A stretch of DNA of 64,000 bases from Collinsella sp. (lineage in GTDB: Bacteria > Actinomycetota > Coriobacteriia > Coriobacteriales > Coriobacteriaceae): assembly GCA_019414445.1 (NCBI GenBank), contig DXMA01000004.1:62001-126000 (forward strand). Direction: 5' to 3'. Made by a program: the position numbers and the translations under genes. Numbering within the stretch: position 1 is the first letter of the stretch; each line of letters begins with the position of its first letter. The notes beneath the pieces are model-generated. The model did no database searches, was not told the DNA's origin, and saw only the letters and a list, made by a program, of their open reading frames with translations. Below, one piece after another: positions 27,153 to 35,186 of the stretch.

Positions 27153-28097
27153 ATGGTGCAGGGCGCTAAACATATGAAGAGCAATAACGCCGCGGCCAAC
27201 GGTGCCTCAAGCCCTCAGCCCAAACCCCAGCCCAAGACCAAGCCCAAGCGTCGCCGCAAGCGGCTGCCGCGCTGGGCCGACCGGCTCATCACCATCGTGA
27301 TCATCCTTGTTGGCGTGGGCCTTATGACCTGGCCGTGGATCTTGGACCGGCTCGAGGCCTCGGGCGTGTTCAACCAGATCAGCACCGTGTCCAGCACTGT
27401 GGACGCGCTGTCTGCCGAGGAGCGCGAGCGCATTCTGCTCCAGGCTCGCTCCTTTAACGAGCAGCTGGCGGGCGAGGCCACCGAGCTCCCCGCCGACCAG
27501 ATCGAGCCCTACACCCAGCAGCTCATCTTTGACCGCGATCCCATGATGAGCTGGGTCGAGATCCCCTCCATCGACGTGAGCATGCCTATCTACCACGGCA
27601 CGAGCGAAGAAGTCCTCATGGCGGGCGTCGGCCACCTGGAGGGCACGAGCCTGCCGGTGGGCGGCACCTCGACGCATTGCGTGCTCACCGCGCACTCGGG
27701 TATGCGCAACCTGAGCATGTTCGACGACATCCACTCGCTGGAGCCCGGCGACCTGGTGCTGCTGCACACCATGAACAAGACGCTCGCCTACAAGATGGTG
27801 GACTCCGAGGTGGTGCTGCCCGAGGAGATGGAGTCGCTGACCATCGAGCCCGGTGCCGACAAGGTGACGTTCGTCACCTGCACGCCCTACGGCGTGAACG
27901 ACCATCGCCTGCTGGTGCATTGCGTGCGCACCAAGTACAGCAAGAAGGACGTCGACAAGCAAAAATCACTGGCCGGCCGCCACTGGGGCAAGCGCGAGTT
28001 TGCCGTGCTCATCGTGGTCGTAGCCATTGTGCTGTTGCTACTGGATATCGTGATCCACGCGGTCCGCAAGCGCCGCAAGGCCAAGGCCTCGGCATAA
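27153..28097 (+). CDS. Class C (pilus-polymerising) sortase
   Basis: 314 residues, ATG at 27153 behind GAGGAGTG. N-terminal helix (LITIVIILVGVGLMTWPW), catalytic domain and C-terminal helix (FAVLIVVVAIVLLLLDIVI), the two-helix layout of class C enzymes. Active-site residues: His181 (LTAHSG), Cys243 (FVTCTPYG), Arg252 (NDHRLLV). PIYHGTSEEVLMAGVGHLEG and LPVGG are class C signatures. It would join the three pilins and attach them to the wall. It is transcribed apart from them, after about 545 non-coding bases. The active-site lid usually contains DPW/F; here FDRDPMMSW is the nearest match. Confidence 0.95.
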   Translation: MVQGAKHMKSNNAAANGASSPQPKPQPKTKPKRRRKRLPRWADRLITIVIILVGVGLMTWPWILDRLEASGVFNQISTVSSTVDALSAEERERILLQARSFNEQLAGEATELPADQIEPYTQQLIFDRDPMMSWVEIPSIDVSMPIYHGTSEEVLMAGVGHLEGTSLPVGGTSTHCVLTAHSGMRNLSMFDDIHSLEPGDLVLLHTMNKTLAYKMVDSEVVLPEEMESLTIEPGADKVTFVTCTPYGVNDHRLLVHCVRTKYSKKDVDKQKSLAGRHWGKREFAVLIVVVAIVLLLLDIVIHAVRKRRKAKASA

Positions 28098-28110
28098 GAC
28101 ATCGTTCAGA

Positions 28111-28145
28111 ACCACCACAATGGGGACAGGCACCTTTGTGGTGGT
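28111..28145 (+). repeat. Family-1 palindrome
   Basis: ACCACCACAATGGGGACAGGCAC then CTTTGTGGTGGT, 14 bases after the sortase stop codon and in its direction. Confidence 0.85.
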
Positions 28146-28156
28146 CGAGACTCCCG

Positions 28157-28219
28157 AACCATCACAACATTCGATGAAAATCGCGATTTTGACGAAAAGC
28201 GTCGAATGTTGTGATGGTT
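28157..28219 (-). repeat. Family-2 palindrome, copy 4
   Basis: AACCATCACAACATTCGA arms, centre nearly identical to copy 3 (GAAAATCGCGATTTT). As at 18.2 kb, a family-1 and a family-2 copy sit side by side after a gene, here in the other order. The remaining bases up to gatC show no further feature beyond a probable promoter. Confidence 0.9.
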
Positions 28220-28402
28220 ATCGTTGTGGGCGGGATGGTTTTCGCTATGGACGGTGCGGTTTCGCTCCAGAACCGACGGCCCGCCGCCTGCCAACCCTCC
28301 GCCCTCGTTACGTTTTCGCTGCATTTGGGTAAAGCGCCTGCTCCAAGCCGGCGTTGCCCTGTATACTAGAGCGGTTTAACTGTTATGCGGAAGGGAGCGC
28401 CT

Positions 28403-28714
28403 ATGGCACTCAGCGAGAAAGACGTGCGCGGCATCGCCGAGTACGCAAAGATCGCACTGACCGATGACGAGCTCACCCAGATGACGTCCTACATGAACGA
28501 CGCCGTCCAGATGCTCGAGCCCGTCTTGCAATATGACTTGCCCGACGTGGAGCCCACGTTCCATCCCATCGGAAGCCTGTCCAACGTGATGGGCGATGAC
28601 CTGCGCGAGCCCGAGCGCGACCTGCCGCTCGACATTGCGCTCGAAAACGCCGGCAGCGCGCGCGACCGCTACTTCCGCGTGCCGTCCATTTTGGGAGAGG
28701 GGGAGAGCGAGTAA
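28403..28714 (+). CDS. gatC: Aspartyl/glutamyl-tRNA amidotransferase subunit C
   Basis: 103 residues from the ATG at 28403 behind GAAGGGAG. Small clamp subunit of the GatCAB complex, which converts Glu-tRNA(Gln) and Asp-tRNA(Asn) to their amide forms. LSEKDVRGIAEYAKIALTDDEL and the C-terminal LREPERDLPLDIALENA ... DRYFRVPSIL match the family. Its stop overlaps the gatA start (TAATG), so the three genes are translationally coupled. Confidence 0.96.
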   Translation: MALSEKDVRGIAEYAKIALTDDELTQMTSYMNDAVQMLEPVLQYDLPDVEPTFHPIGSLSNVMGDDLREPERDLPLDIALENAGSARDRYFRVPSILGEGESE

Positions 28715-30228
28715 TGAAGCTCAATCTCGATCGATTCACCGCCGCGCAGCTGGCTGCGCACGTTGCCGCCGGCGATTTCTCTGCTACCGAGGTCGCGCGG
28801 GCCTCGCTCGAGGCCATCGAGGCACGCGAGGGCGGGGTCCAGGCATTCCTGCAGGTGGCGCCCGAGCTTGCGCTCGAGGCCGCCGCGCGCGTGGATGCCG
28901 ACCGTGCCGCAGGCAAGCCGCTGCCCCCGCTCGCGGGCGTGCCGCTGGCCATTAAGGACAACATGAACCTCGTGGGCACGCGCACCACCTGCGCTTCCCG
29001 TATGCTCGAGGACTACCAGAGCGTCTACACCGCCACCTGCGTCCAGCGCATGCTCGACGCCGGCTGCCTGCCCATGGGCAAGGCCAACATGGACGAGTTT
29101 GCCTTTGGCAGCTCCACCGAGAGCTCGGCGTTCCATCGCACTAACAACCCCTGGGATACCGAGCGCGTGCCCGGCGGCTCCTCGGGCGGCTCCGCTGCAG
29201 CCGTCGCCGCGGGCGAGGTCGCGCTCTCGCTGGGCTCGGATACCGGCGGCTCCATTCGCCAACCGGCGGCGCTCTGCGGCGTGGTGGGCTTTAAGCCCAC
29301 GTATGGCGCCGTGAGCCGTTACGGCGTGGTTGCCTTTGGCTCGTCGCTCGATCAGGTGGGCCCCTTTGGCCGCACGGTCGAGGATGTCGCGCTGGCCATG
29401 AACGCGCTTACCGGCGCGGGCCACGATCCGTACGACTGCACGAGCCAGGATTGCGCCGTCGACTTTACCGAGCATCTCAACGACAGCATCGAGGGCAAGC
29501 GCGTGGGCATCATCCCCGCGTTTATGGAGGCCGAGGGCCTGACGCCCGAGGTCAAGGCCGCTGTTCAGCGCGCCGCCCAGGAGCTGCAGAACCAGGGCGC
29601 CGAGCTGGTCGAGGTCGACCTGCCGCACCTGGACGCCGCCATCGCCGCCTACTACGTCATCGGCCCGGCCGAGGCGTTCTCCAACTTGGCTCGCTTCGAC
29701 GGCATTCGCTACGGCTATCAGGAGGAGGGCTGCGCCAACCTGTCCGACCAGAGCTCGCTGTCGCGTGCCCACGGCTTTGGCGCCGAGGCCAAGCGCCGTC
29801 AGATGCTCGGCGCCTACCTGCTGAGCTCGGGCGTGTACGACAAGTACTACTACGCCGCGCAAAAGGCCCGCACGCTCATCACGCAGGACTACGACGCCGC
29901 GTATGCCAAGGTGGACACCATCCTCATGCCCGCCTCGCCGCGCACGGCCTTTAAGTTTGGCGAGATCAGCGACCCCACGCAGATGTACCTTTCGGACCTG
30001 TACACCATCTCGCTCAACATTTGCGGCAACGGCGGTATCTCGGTGCCGCTGGGCCTGGGCGAGGATACTCATCTGCCCGTTTCTGCCCAGCTGGTGGGTC
30101 CGGCGTTTAAGGACCGTCAACTGCTCACGTTTGCCCGCGCCCTGGAGCGCGGCTTTGCCGATGCTGCCACGGGTGCGCCCGCGCTTTCCGTCGCGCCCGA
30201 TTTTGCCGGGAAGGGAGGCGAGCTGTAA
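28714..30228 (+). CDS. gatA: Aspartyl/glutamyl-tRNA amidotransferase subunit A
   Basis: 504 residues. Amidase-signature enzyme that releases ammonia from glutamine for the tRNA amidation. The Ser-cisSer-Lys triad is visible: Lys81 in AIKDN, the serines in GGSSGGSAAAV (about 154-160) and SDTGGSIRQPA (about 177-186). Middle gene of gatCAB, overlapping the next start by one base. Confidence 0.97.
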   Translation: MKLNLDRFTAAQLAAHVAAGDFSATEVARASLEAIEAREGGVQAFLQVAPELALEAAARVDADRAAGKPLPPLAGVPLAIKDNMNLVGTRTTCASRMLEDYQSVYTATCVQRMLDAGCLPMGKANMDEFAFGSSTESSAFHRTNNPWDTERVPGGSSGGSAAAVAAGEVALSLGSDTGGSIRQPAALCGVVGFKPTYGAVSRYGVVAFGSSLDQVGPFGRTVEDVALAMNALTGAGHDPYDCTSQDCAVDFTEHLNDSIEGKRVGIIPAFMEAEGLTPEVKAAVQRAAQELQNQGAELVEVDLPHLDAAIAAYYVIGPAEAFSNLARFDGIRYGYQEEGCANLSDQSSLSRAHGFGAEAKRRQMLGAYLLSSGVYDKYYYAAQKARTLITQDYDAAYAKVDTILMPASPRTAFKFGEISDPTQMYLSDLYTISLNICGNGGISVPLGLGEDTHLPVSAQLVGPAFKDRQLLTFARALERGFADAATGAPALSVAPDFAGKGGEL

Positions 30229-31904
30229 TGAAGGAGCTTTCCGAGGTCCTGCAGGATTGGGAGGCCGTGATCGGCCTGGAGATCCATACCGAGCTCACCG
30301 CACTCGATACCAAGATGTTCTGCAATTGCAAGCTCAGCCACGATGACGAGCCCAACGCCAACGTGTGCCCGGTGTGCCTGGGCCTGCCCGGCGCCCTGCC
30401 GGTGCCCAATAAGCGCGCCATCGAGAGTATCGTCAAGGCCGGTCTCGCCACCAACTGCGAGATTCAGCGCCACTCGATGTTCTACCGCAAGCACTACTTC
30501 TATCCCGATATGGCCAAGAACTTCCAGACCACGCAGGGCCCGGTCGCCTTTGCCATGTACGGCCACCTGGATCTTGATGTGACCGGTCGCGGTGCCGCCG
30601 AGCGCCCCGACTGCGCGTTTGGTGAGGCCGAGGCCCAGAGCCTGGCGAGTGCCTCGGCCAACGCCGAGGGCCTGTCCACGTCCATGACATCGACCATGCG
30701 CGAGGGCAATCAGCGCGCCGGTCACCTGGCCAGCTACGATGCGTCCAACCTGCAGATGCCTGAGCGTCGCGAGGACGGTTCCTACACGGTGCCCATCCGC
30801 ATCCTGCGCATCCACATGGAGGAGGACGCCGCCAAGATGGTCCACGTGGGCGGTGCCGAGGGCCGCATTACCGCCGCGGCCGAGTCGCTCGTCGACTACA
30901 ACCGCTGCGGCACGCCGCTGATCGAGCTCGTCACCGAACCCGACTTGCGCACGCCCGAGGAAGCACGCCTGTTTATGGAGAAGCTCCGTCGCATCTTTGT
31001 GACGCTGGGCATTTCGGACTGCTCCATGGAGAAGGGCTCCATGCGCTGCGACGGCAACGTGTCGCTGCGCCGCCGCGGCGAGACCAAGCTGGGTACCAAG
31101 ACCGAGCTCAAGAATCTCAACTCGTTTAAGAGCCTGCACGATGGCCTTGCCTACGAGATCTGCCGTCAGGCCGAGGTGCTCGAGGAGGGCGGCATCATCT
31201 ATCAGGAGACCCGCCATTGGGAACCCAGCCGCAAGCGCACCGTGGTCATGCGTGTGAAGGAGACGGCCGACGACTATCGTCTGTTCCCCGATCCCGACTT
31301 GGCGCCGTTCGACCTGGACGACGAGTTTATCGATCGTTGCCGTGGCGAGATCCCCGAGCTGCCCGATGCCAAGCGCGCTCGTTTTGAGGCCGACTTTGGC
31401 ATTAAGACGGCCGACGCCGAGCAGATTGCCGGCGACCCGGAGTTTGCCGAGTTCTTTGAGGCCGCCGCTGCCGGTATGGCTGGCAAGGAGGCCCAGACGG
31501 TCGCAAACCTGCTGGTCAACGAGATGATCGCCTACCTTAAGGGAGCGGGTGTGTCGCTCGCCGAGTCCGGCATCGCGCCGGCTCAGGTGACAGCCCTTGC
31601 CAAACTGCTGGCGACTGATGCCATCAGCTCCAACCAGGCGCACGAGGTCTTTGAGGCCATGGCCCAGACCGGCGACGACCCCAACAAGATTGTCGACGAG
31701 CGCGGTATGCGTCAGGTGAGCGATGCCGGCGCGCTGCAGCCGATTGTGGACGAGGTGCTGGCAAACTGTGCCGATCAGGCGCAGCAGTACCGTGACGGCA
31801 ACCAGAAGGTCATCGGCTTTTTGGTGGGCCAGTGCATGAAGGCGAGCCGCGGCAAGGGCAACCCGAAGCTCTTCAACGAGTTGCTGAGAACGTCGCTCTC
31901 GTAG
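30228..31904 (+). CDS. gatB: Aspartyl/glutamyl-tRNA amidotransferase subunit B
   Basis: 558 residues. Kinase/transamidase subunit that phosphorylates the tRNA-bound Glu or Asp and transfers ammonia. N-terminal AVIGLEIHTEL and VCPVCLGLPGALPVPN, then FYRKHYFYPDMAKNFQ; the C-terminal third is the helical/YqeY-type tRNA-binding tail (IVDERGMRQVSD). The protein is longer than the usual ~480 because about 70 residues (rich in Ser, Ala, Glu) are inserted between GHLDLDV and IRILRIHMEEDA. The insertion is in frame and uses normal codons. Confidence 0.96.
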   Translation: MKELSEVLQDWEAVIGLEIHTELTALDTKMFCNCKLSHDDEPNANVCPVCLGLPGALPVPNKRAIESIVKAGLATNCEIQRHSMFYRKHYFYPDMAKNFQTTQGPVAFAMYGHLDLDVTGRGAAERPDCAFGEAEAQSLASASANAEGLSTSMTSTMREGNQRAGHLASYDASNLQMPERREDGSYTVPIRILRIHMEEDAAKMVHVGGAEGRITAAAESLVDYNRCGTPLIELVTEPDLRTPEEARLFMEKLRRIFVTLGISDCSMEKGSMRCDGNVSLRRRGETKLGTKTELKNLNSFKSLHDGLAYEICRQAEVLEEGGIIYQETRHWEPSRKRTVVMRVKETADDYRLFPDPDLAPFDLDDEFIDRCRGEIPELPDAKRARFEADFGIKTADAEQIAGDPEFAEFFEAAAAGMAGKEAQTVANLLVNEMIAYLKGAGVSLAESGIAPAQVTALAKLLATDAISSNQAHEVFEAMAQTGDDPNKIVDERGMRQVSDAGALQPIVDEVLANCADQAQQYRDGNQKVIGFLVGQCMKASRGKGNPKLFNELLRTSLS

Positions 31905-31916
31905 CTGCGAGGCCGT

Positions 31917-32047
31917 GGAAGCCCCGAGTCGCCGGGGTGTTTCCTCCAAATTTCAAACAGTCCTATGCAAGACGAAGGCCACATTTAGTGGCCTTCTTTG
32001 CATGCGGAACTCATTTGGAGCAAACACCCCGGCGACTCGGGGCTTCC
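31917..32047 (+). ncRNA. Candidate structured RNA/DNA element, copy B (long outer stem, conserved internal loop)
   Basis: Outer stem of 35 positions with one mismatch (31917-31951 with 32013-32047). Internal loop: ACAGTCCT (31957-31964) on the 5' side and TGCGGAACTC (32003-32012) on the 3' side. Inner hairpin ATGCAA..GAAGGCCAC-ATTTA-GTGGCCTTC.TTGCAT. The same loop words and layout occur at 51662-51795 on the minus strand with an unrelated outer stem. Starts 13 bases after gatB and reads in its direction. Confidence 0.6.
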
Positions 32048-32100
32048 CCGGCCAGACGACTCGGCCGTTCGGGTCAGGTGGGGCTGAATGGAATAGAGTG

Positions 32101-32131
32101 AATGGGCGCGCCGTTGGCGCGCCCATTTTTG
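32101..32131 (+). terminator. Terminator after gatCAB
   Basis: ATGGGCGCGCC-GTT-GGCGCGCCCAT followed by TTTTT. Confidence 0.9.
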
Positions 32132-32135
32132 TGCG

Positions 32136-32164
32136 GGTGACAAAGGGGCAGTCCCTTTGTCACA
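32136..32164. repeat. Family-1-like palindrome
   Basis: GTGACAAAGGG-GCAGT-CCCTTTGTCAC, an 11-bp perfect dyad with the GGGGCAGTCCC core; a half copy (CCGTCCCTTTGTCGCC) follows at about 32202. It lies between the convergent gatB and araC-type genes. Confidence 0.75.
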
Positions 32165-32219
32165 TTGCAAATGGTCTTCCCTGCTTGTGGGACTTATGGG
32201 CCGTCCCTTTGTCGCCTCT

Positions 32220-33224
32220 TTATTGATGCTGGGAGCGCCAAGCGGTGGGGGTGGTGCCGGTGTGTTGCTTGAAGGCTTGGGCGAAGGCGGCCTGCTGAGG
32301 GTAGCCTAGACGCTCTGCCACCTGCGCTATCGTGAGCGCGCTATCGGCCAAAAGGTCCTGTGCTCGCTCCATACGGCGTCTGCGAATGTAGGCGCCCAGG
32401 GACTCGCCAGTTTGGGCCTTAAAGGTGGCGCATAGTTTGGAGCGGCTTGTGTAGAGCCTCTCGGCCACCTCGTTGATACCCACGCGTCTGCCTTTGTCGA
32501 GCGTGCGCTCAATCATTGCCGTTGCTTCTTCGGCAATGGTTATGCTGACACGTGTGTCTGCCGCCTGCCGCGCCTGCTTGTGGGCCGCGCGCGAACAGGC
32601 GAGCTCCGCGACCATGGTCTCCACGATGCCTTGCATATAGACGTGTCCGCCTACGGTGCGGGCGCGGTCCTCGTTAATCCGGCGCAGCGTGTGGCAGATG
32701 GCAGACGTCGCCTCCTCGTGCCACGACTCGGCAAACGCTTCAAAGACTCCCACGAACTCAGTGGGATACCGATGCTCCAGCTCGTCAAAATACCCGGGCA
32801 AAAAGAGCACCGAGCGCGAGTGATAAAGCTGCCCTGCAAACAGCGGACTTAGTTCCTCGCCGCAGCTATCTTGGATAAAGCTGCACACCGCGCTGTTCGG
32901 CCACGGTCCATGCAAGGGTTTAAGGTTCGCAGGCGTTATGCCAGCCTCGGGCATGCATATAAGTGTGGGCGCGCTGAGCTCGCTCACGCAGGCGTACGGT
33001 TCGGGTGTGTATTCGGCCAGGTACATATCGTGCATCGGGGTAATGAAATGCTCCATAACGATGCAGGCGGGGGAGAGAGGCATGATCCATGCGCGTCCGT
33101 GCGCCCGATCGTTTGCCACCTCGCCGGTAAAGACGGCGCCCCTGCCGGTAAGCTCCAGGCCAAACTGCTCAAACTGCGGTGCGTAGAGCTCGGTTATGTC
33201 GGTCGCTGCCCGCCGTATTTGCAA
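32220..33224 (-). CDS. AraC-family transcriptional regulator
   Basis: 334 residues. The C-terminal 100 residues form the AraC double helix-turn-helix: VGINEVAERLYTSRSKLCATFKAQTGESLGAYIRRRRM and LTIAQVAERLGYPQQAAFAQAFKQHTG. The N-terminal 200 residues are a ligand or sensor domain without a recognised match. The start is a TTG at 33224 behind AAAGGAAAGGG; the ribosome site is part of a 21-bp sequence present twice in tandem (33228-33269). It is divergent from an ABC exporter pair, an arrangement like YbtA-YbtPQ, so it probably controls that operon. Confidence 0.9.
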   Translation of the reverse strand: MQIRRAATDITELYAPQFEQFGLELTGRGAVFTGEVANDRAHGRAWIMPLSPACIVMEHFITPMHDMYLAEYTPEPYACVSELSAPTLICMPEAGITPANLKPLHGPWPNSAVCSFIQDSCGEELSPLFAGQLYHSRSVLFLPGYFDELEHRYPTEFVGVFEAFAESWHEEATSAICHTLRRINEDRARTVGGHVYMQGIVETMVAELACSRAAHKQARQAADTRVSITIAEEATAMIERTLDKGRRVGINEVAERLYTSRSKLCATFKAQTGESLGAYIRRRRMERAQDLLADSALTIAQVAERLGYPQQAAFAQAFKQHTGTTPTAWRSQHQ

Positions 33225-33227
33225 AAG

Positions 33228-33269
33228 CGTCCCTTTCCTTTGCAGAAACGTCCCTTTCCTTTGCAGAAA
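33228..33269 (-). repeat. Two perfect 21-bp tandem repeats carrying the ribosome site of the AraC gene
   Basis: Unit CGTCCCTTTCCTTTGCAGAAA (plus strand) twice, with partial copies on both sides. On the gene strand each unit contains AAAGGAAAGGG. Confidence 0.85.
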
Positions 33270-33288
33270 CGTCCACGCCTGGCTCGAT

Positions 33289-33306
33289 TGTGAGCCATGG
33301 CTAACA
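33289..33306. promoter_or_regulatory. 18-bp inverted-repeat operator, copy 1
   Basis: TGTGAGCC-AT-GGCTAACA, between the divergent regulator and ABC exporter genes. Matches 14 of 18 positions of the site at 37013-37030. Shape and words (TTAGCC..GGCTAA) resemble metal-repressor boxes of the DtxR/IdeR kind. Confidence 0.55.
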
Positions 33307-33359
33307 CATCAATGATAAGTTCATTACGGTTAACTTTCAAGCCGTTAGAAAGGAATCTC

Positions 33360-35186
33360 ATGGCAAAGGGATCAAAAAAGGAAGGCGGCGGTATCGGCGA
33401 GCTGCTTGCATATGCCGGCGACCGTAAATTCCTAACATATTTGGGCATGGCCCTCTCGGCGCTCTCGCAGCTGCTGAGCTTTGGCCCGTACGTGTGCATT
33501 TGGCTTGTCGCGCGCGATCTGATCGCCGTGGCACCTAACTGGAGCGAAGCCTGCGATATCGCGATGTATGGTTGGTGGGCCGTCGGTTTTGCCCTGGTGA
33601 GCATCGTGATTTATTTCGTGGGGCTCATGTGCACACACCTGTCCGCGTTTCGCTGCGCGTCCAATATCCGCAAGGCTACGAGCGAGCATCTGCTTAAGCT
33701 GCCGCTCGGCTACTTTGACACGCACGCCACCGGTGAGCTGCGCCGTATCGTAGACGGCTGCGCCGCCTCAACCGAGACACTGCTCGCGCACATGCTGCCC
33801 GATATCGCCGGCGCCACCGCCATGGTCGTGGGCCTGCTCGTGCTGCTTTTCGCCCTCGATTGGCGTTTGGGCGCGGCATGCTTAATCTCGGTCGCCGTTT
33901 CGTTTTGTGCCATGGCCACCATGATGAGCGGCAAGGGCGCCGAGTTTATGAAGGCCTACATGGGCGCGCTGGTCAAGATGAACAAGACCGGCACCGAATA
34001 CGTGCGCGGCATCCCCGTGGTCAAGGTGTTCCAGCAGACGGTCTACTCCTTTAAGGCGTTTCACGATGCGATCGCCGAATACGCCGACATGGCGCAAAGC
34101 TATGCGGGCACGTTCTGCCGAGGCCCGCAGGTGCTCAACCTTACCGCGCTCAACGGCCTTGTGGCATTTCTTTTGCCTGTGGCGCTGCTGTTGGCGCCGG
34201 GCGAGACGGACTTCGCGCACTTTATGGTCAATTTTACGTTTTACGCGATCTTTTCGGCCGTGGTGCCGACGGCCATGACCAAGCTTATGTTTGTGGGCGA
34301 GGCGTCTCAGATGAGTGCCGATTCGCTGGCTCGCATCCGAAGCGTTATGGATTCCAAGCAGCTCTCCGTGCCCGCTCAACCCAAGCACCCCGCTGGCAGC
34401 GATGTGCGCTTTGAGGACGTGAGCTTTACCTACGAGGGTGCCGAGGCACCTGCCGTCAACCATGTGAGCTTTAGCGTTTCCGCAGGCAGCACCCTCGCGT
34501 TGGTGGGCCCCTCGGGCGGCGGTAAGTCAACCTGCGCCAGCCTGATCCCGCGTTTTTGGGATGTTTCCGCGGGTCGCGTGCTCGTAGGCGGCGTAGACGT
34601 TCGCGACATGGATCCCCACGAGCTTATGGACCAGGTCGCCTTTGTGTTCCAGACCAACCAGCTGTTCCGGCAAACACTTGCCGATAACGTGCGTGCCTCC
34701 AAGCCCACGGCCACTGACGACGAAGTGCGTGCGGCCCTCTCCGCAGCTCAGTGCGACGACATTGTGGCCAAGCTCCCACAGGGCATCAATACCATGCTCG
34801 GTGCCGGCGGGGCGTATCTTTCGGGCGGCGAGGTGCAGCGCGTGGCACTCGCCCGCGCGATCCTTAAAGACGCACCTATCGTGGTGCTCGATGAGGCCAC
34901 GGCGTTTGCCGATCCCGAGAACGAGGCGCTCATCCAGCGCGCCTTTAGCAAGCTGGCGGCGGGTCGCACGGTCATTATGATTGCGCACCGACTCTCGACT
35001 GTAGTGGGGGCCGACAAGATCGTGGTGCTCAACCAAGGTAGCGTGCAGGAGACTGGCACCCATGCCGAGCTGCTGTCCCAAAACGGCCTGTACGCCAAGA
35101 TGTGGGCCGAATACGAACAGGCCGCGAGCTGGAAAATCACTGCAGCGACCGCGGATGCCGCCGTCACGAAGGGAGGCGAGGCCTAA
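33360..35186 (+). CDS. ABC exporter half-transporter (membrane and ATPase domains), first subunit
   Basis: 608 residues from the ATG at 33360 (GAAAGGA upstream). Six membrane helices then an ATPase domain: Walker A GPSGGGKST near residue 384, signature LSGGEVQRV near 488, Walker B IVVLDEATAFADPE near 507. The family look (FGPYVCIWLVARDLI, EYVRGIPVVKVFQ) is that of the YbtP/IrtA-like group often tied to metal-chelate traffic; combined with the AraC neighbour and the metal-box-like operator this suggests iron or metallophore transport, which is an inference. Ends directly before the second subunit. Confidence 0.92.
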   Translation: MAKGSKKEGGGIGELLAYAGDRKFLTYLGMALSALSQLLSFGPYVCIWLVARDLIAVAPNWSEACDIAMYGWWAVGFALVSIVIYFVGLMCTHLSAFRCASNIRKATSEHLLKLPLGYFDTHATGELRRIVDGCAASTETLLAHMLPDIAGATAMVVGLLVLLFALDWRLGAACLISVAVSFCAMATMMSGKGAEFMKAYMGALVKMNKTGTEYVRGIPVVKVFQQTVYSFKAFHDAIAEYADMAQSYAGTFCRGPQVLNLTALNGLVAFLLPVALLLAPGETDFAHFMVNFTFYAIFSAVVPTAMTKLMFVGEASQMSADSLARIRSVMDSKQLSVPAQPKHPAGSDVRFEDVSFTYEGAEAPAVNHVSFSVSAGSTLALVGPSGGGKSTCASLIPRFWDVSAGRVLVGGVDVRDMDPHELMDQVAFVFQTNQLFRQTLADNVRASKPTATDDEVRAALSAAQCDDIVAKLPQGINTMLGAGGAYLSGGEVQRVALARAILKDAPIVVLDEATAFADPENEALIQRAFSKLAAGRTVIMIAHRLSTVVGADKIVVLNQGSVQETGTHAELLSQNGLYAKMWAEYEQAASWKITAATADAAVTKGGEA

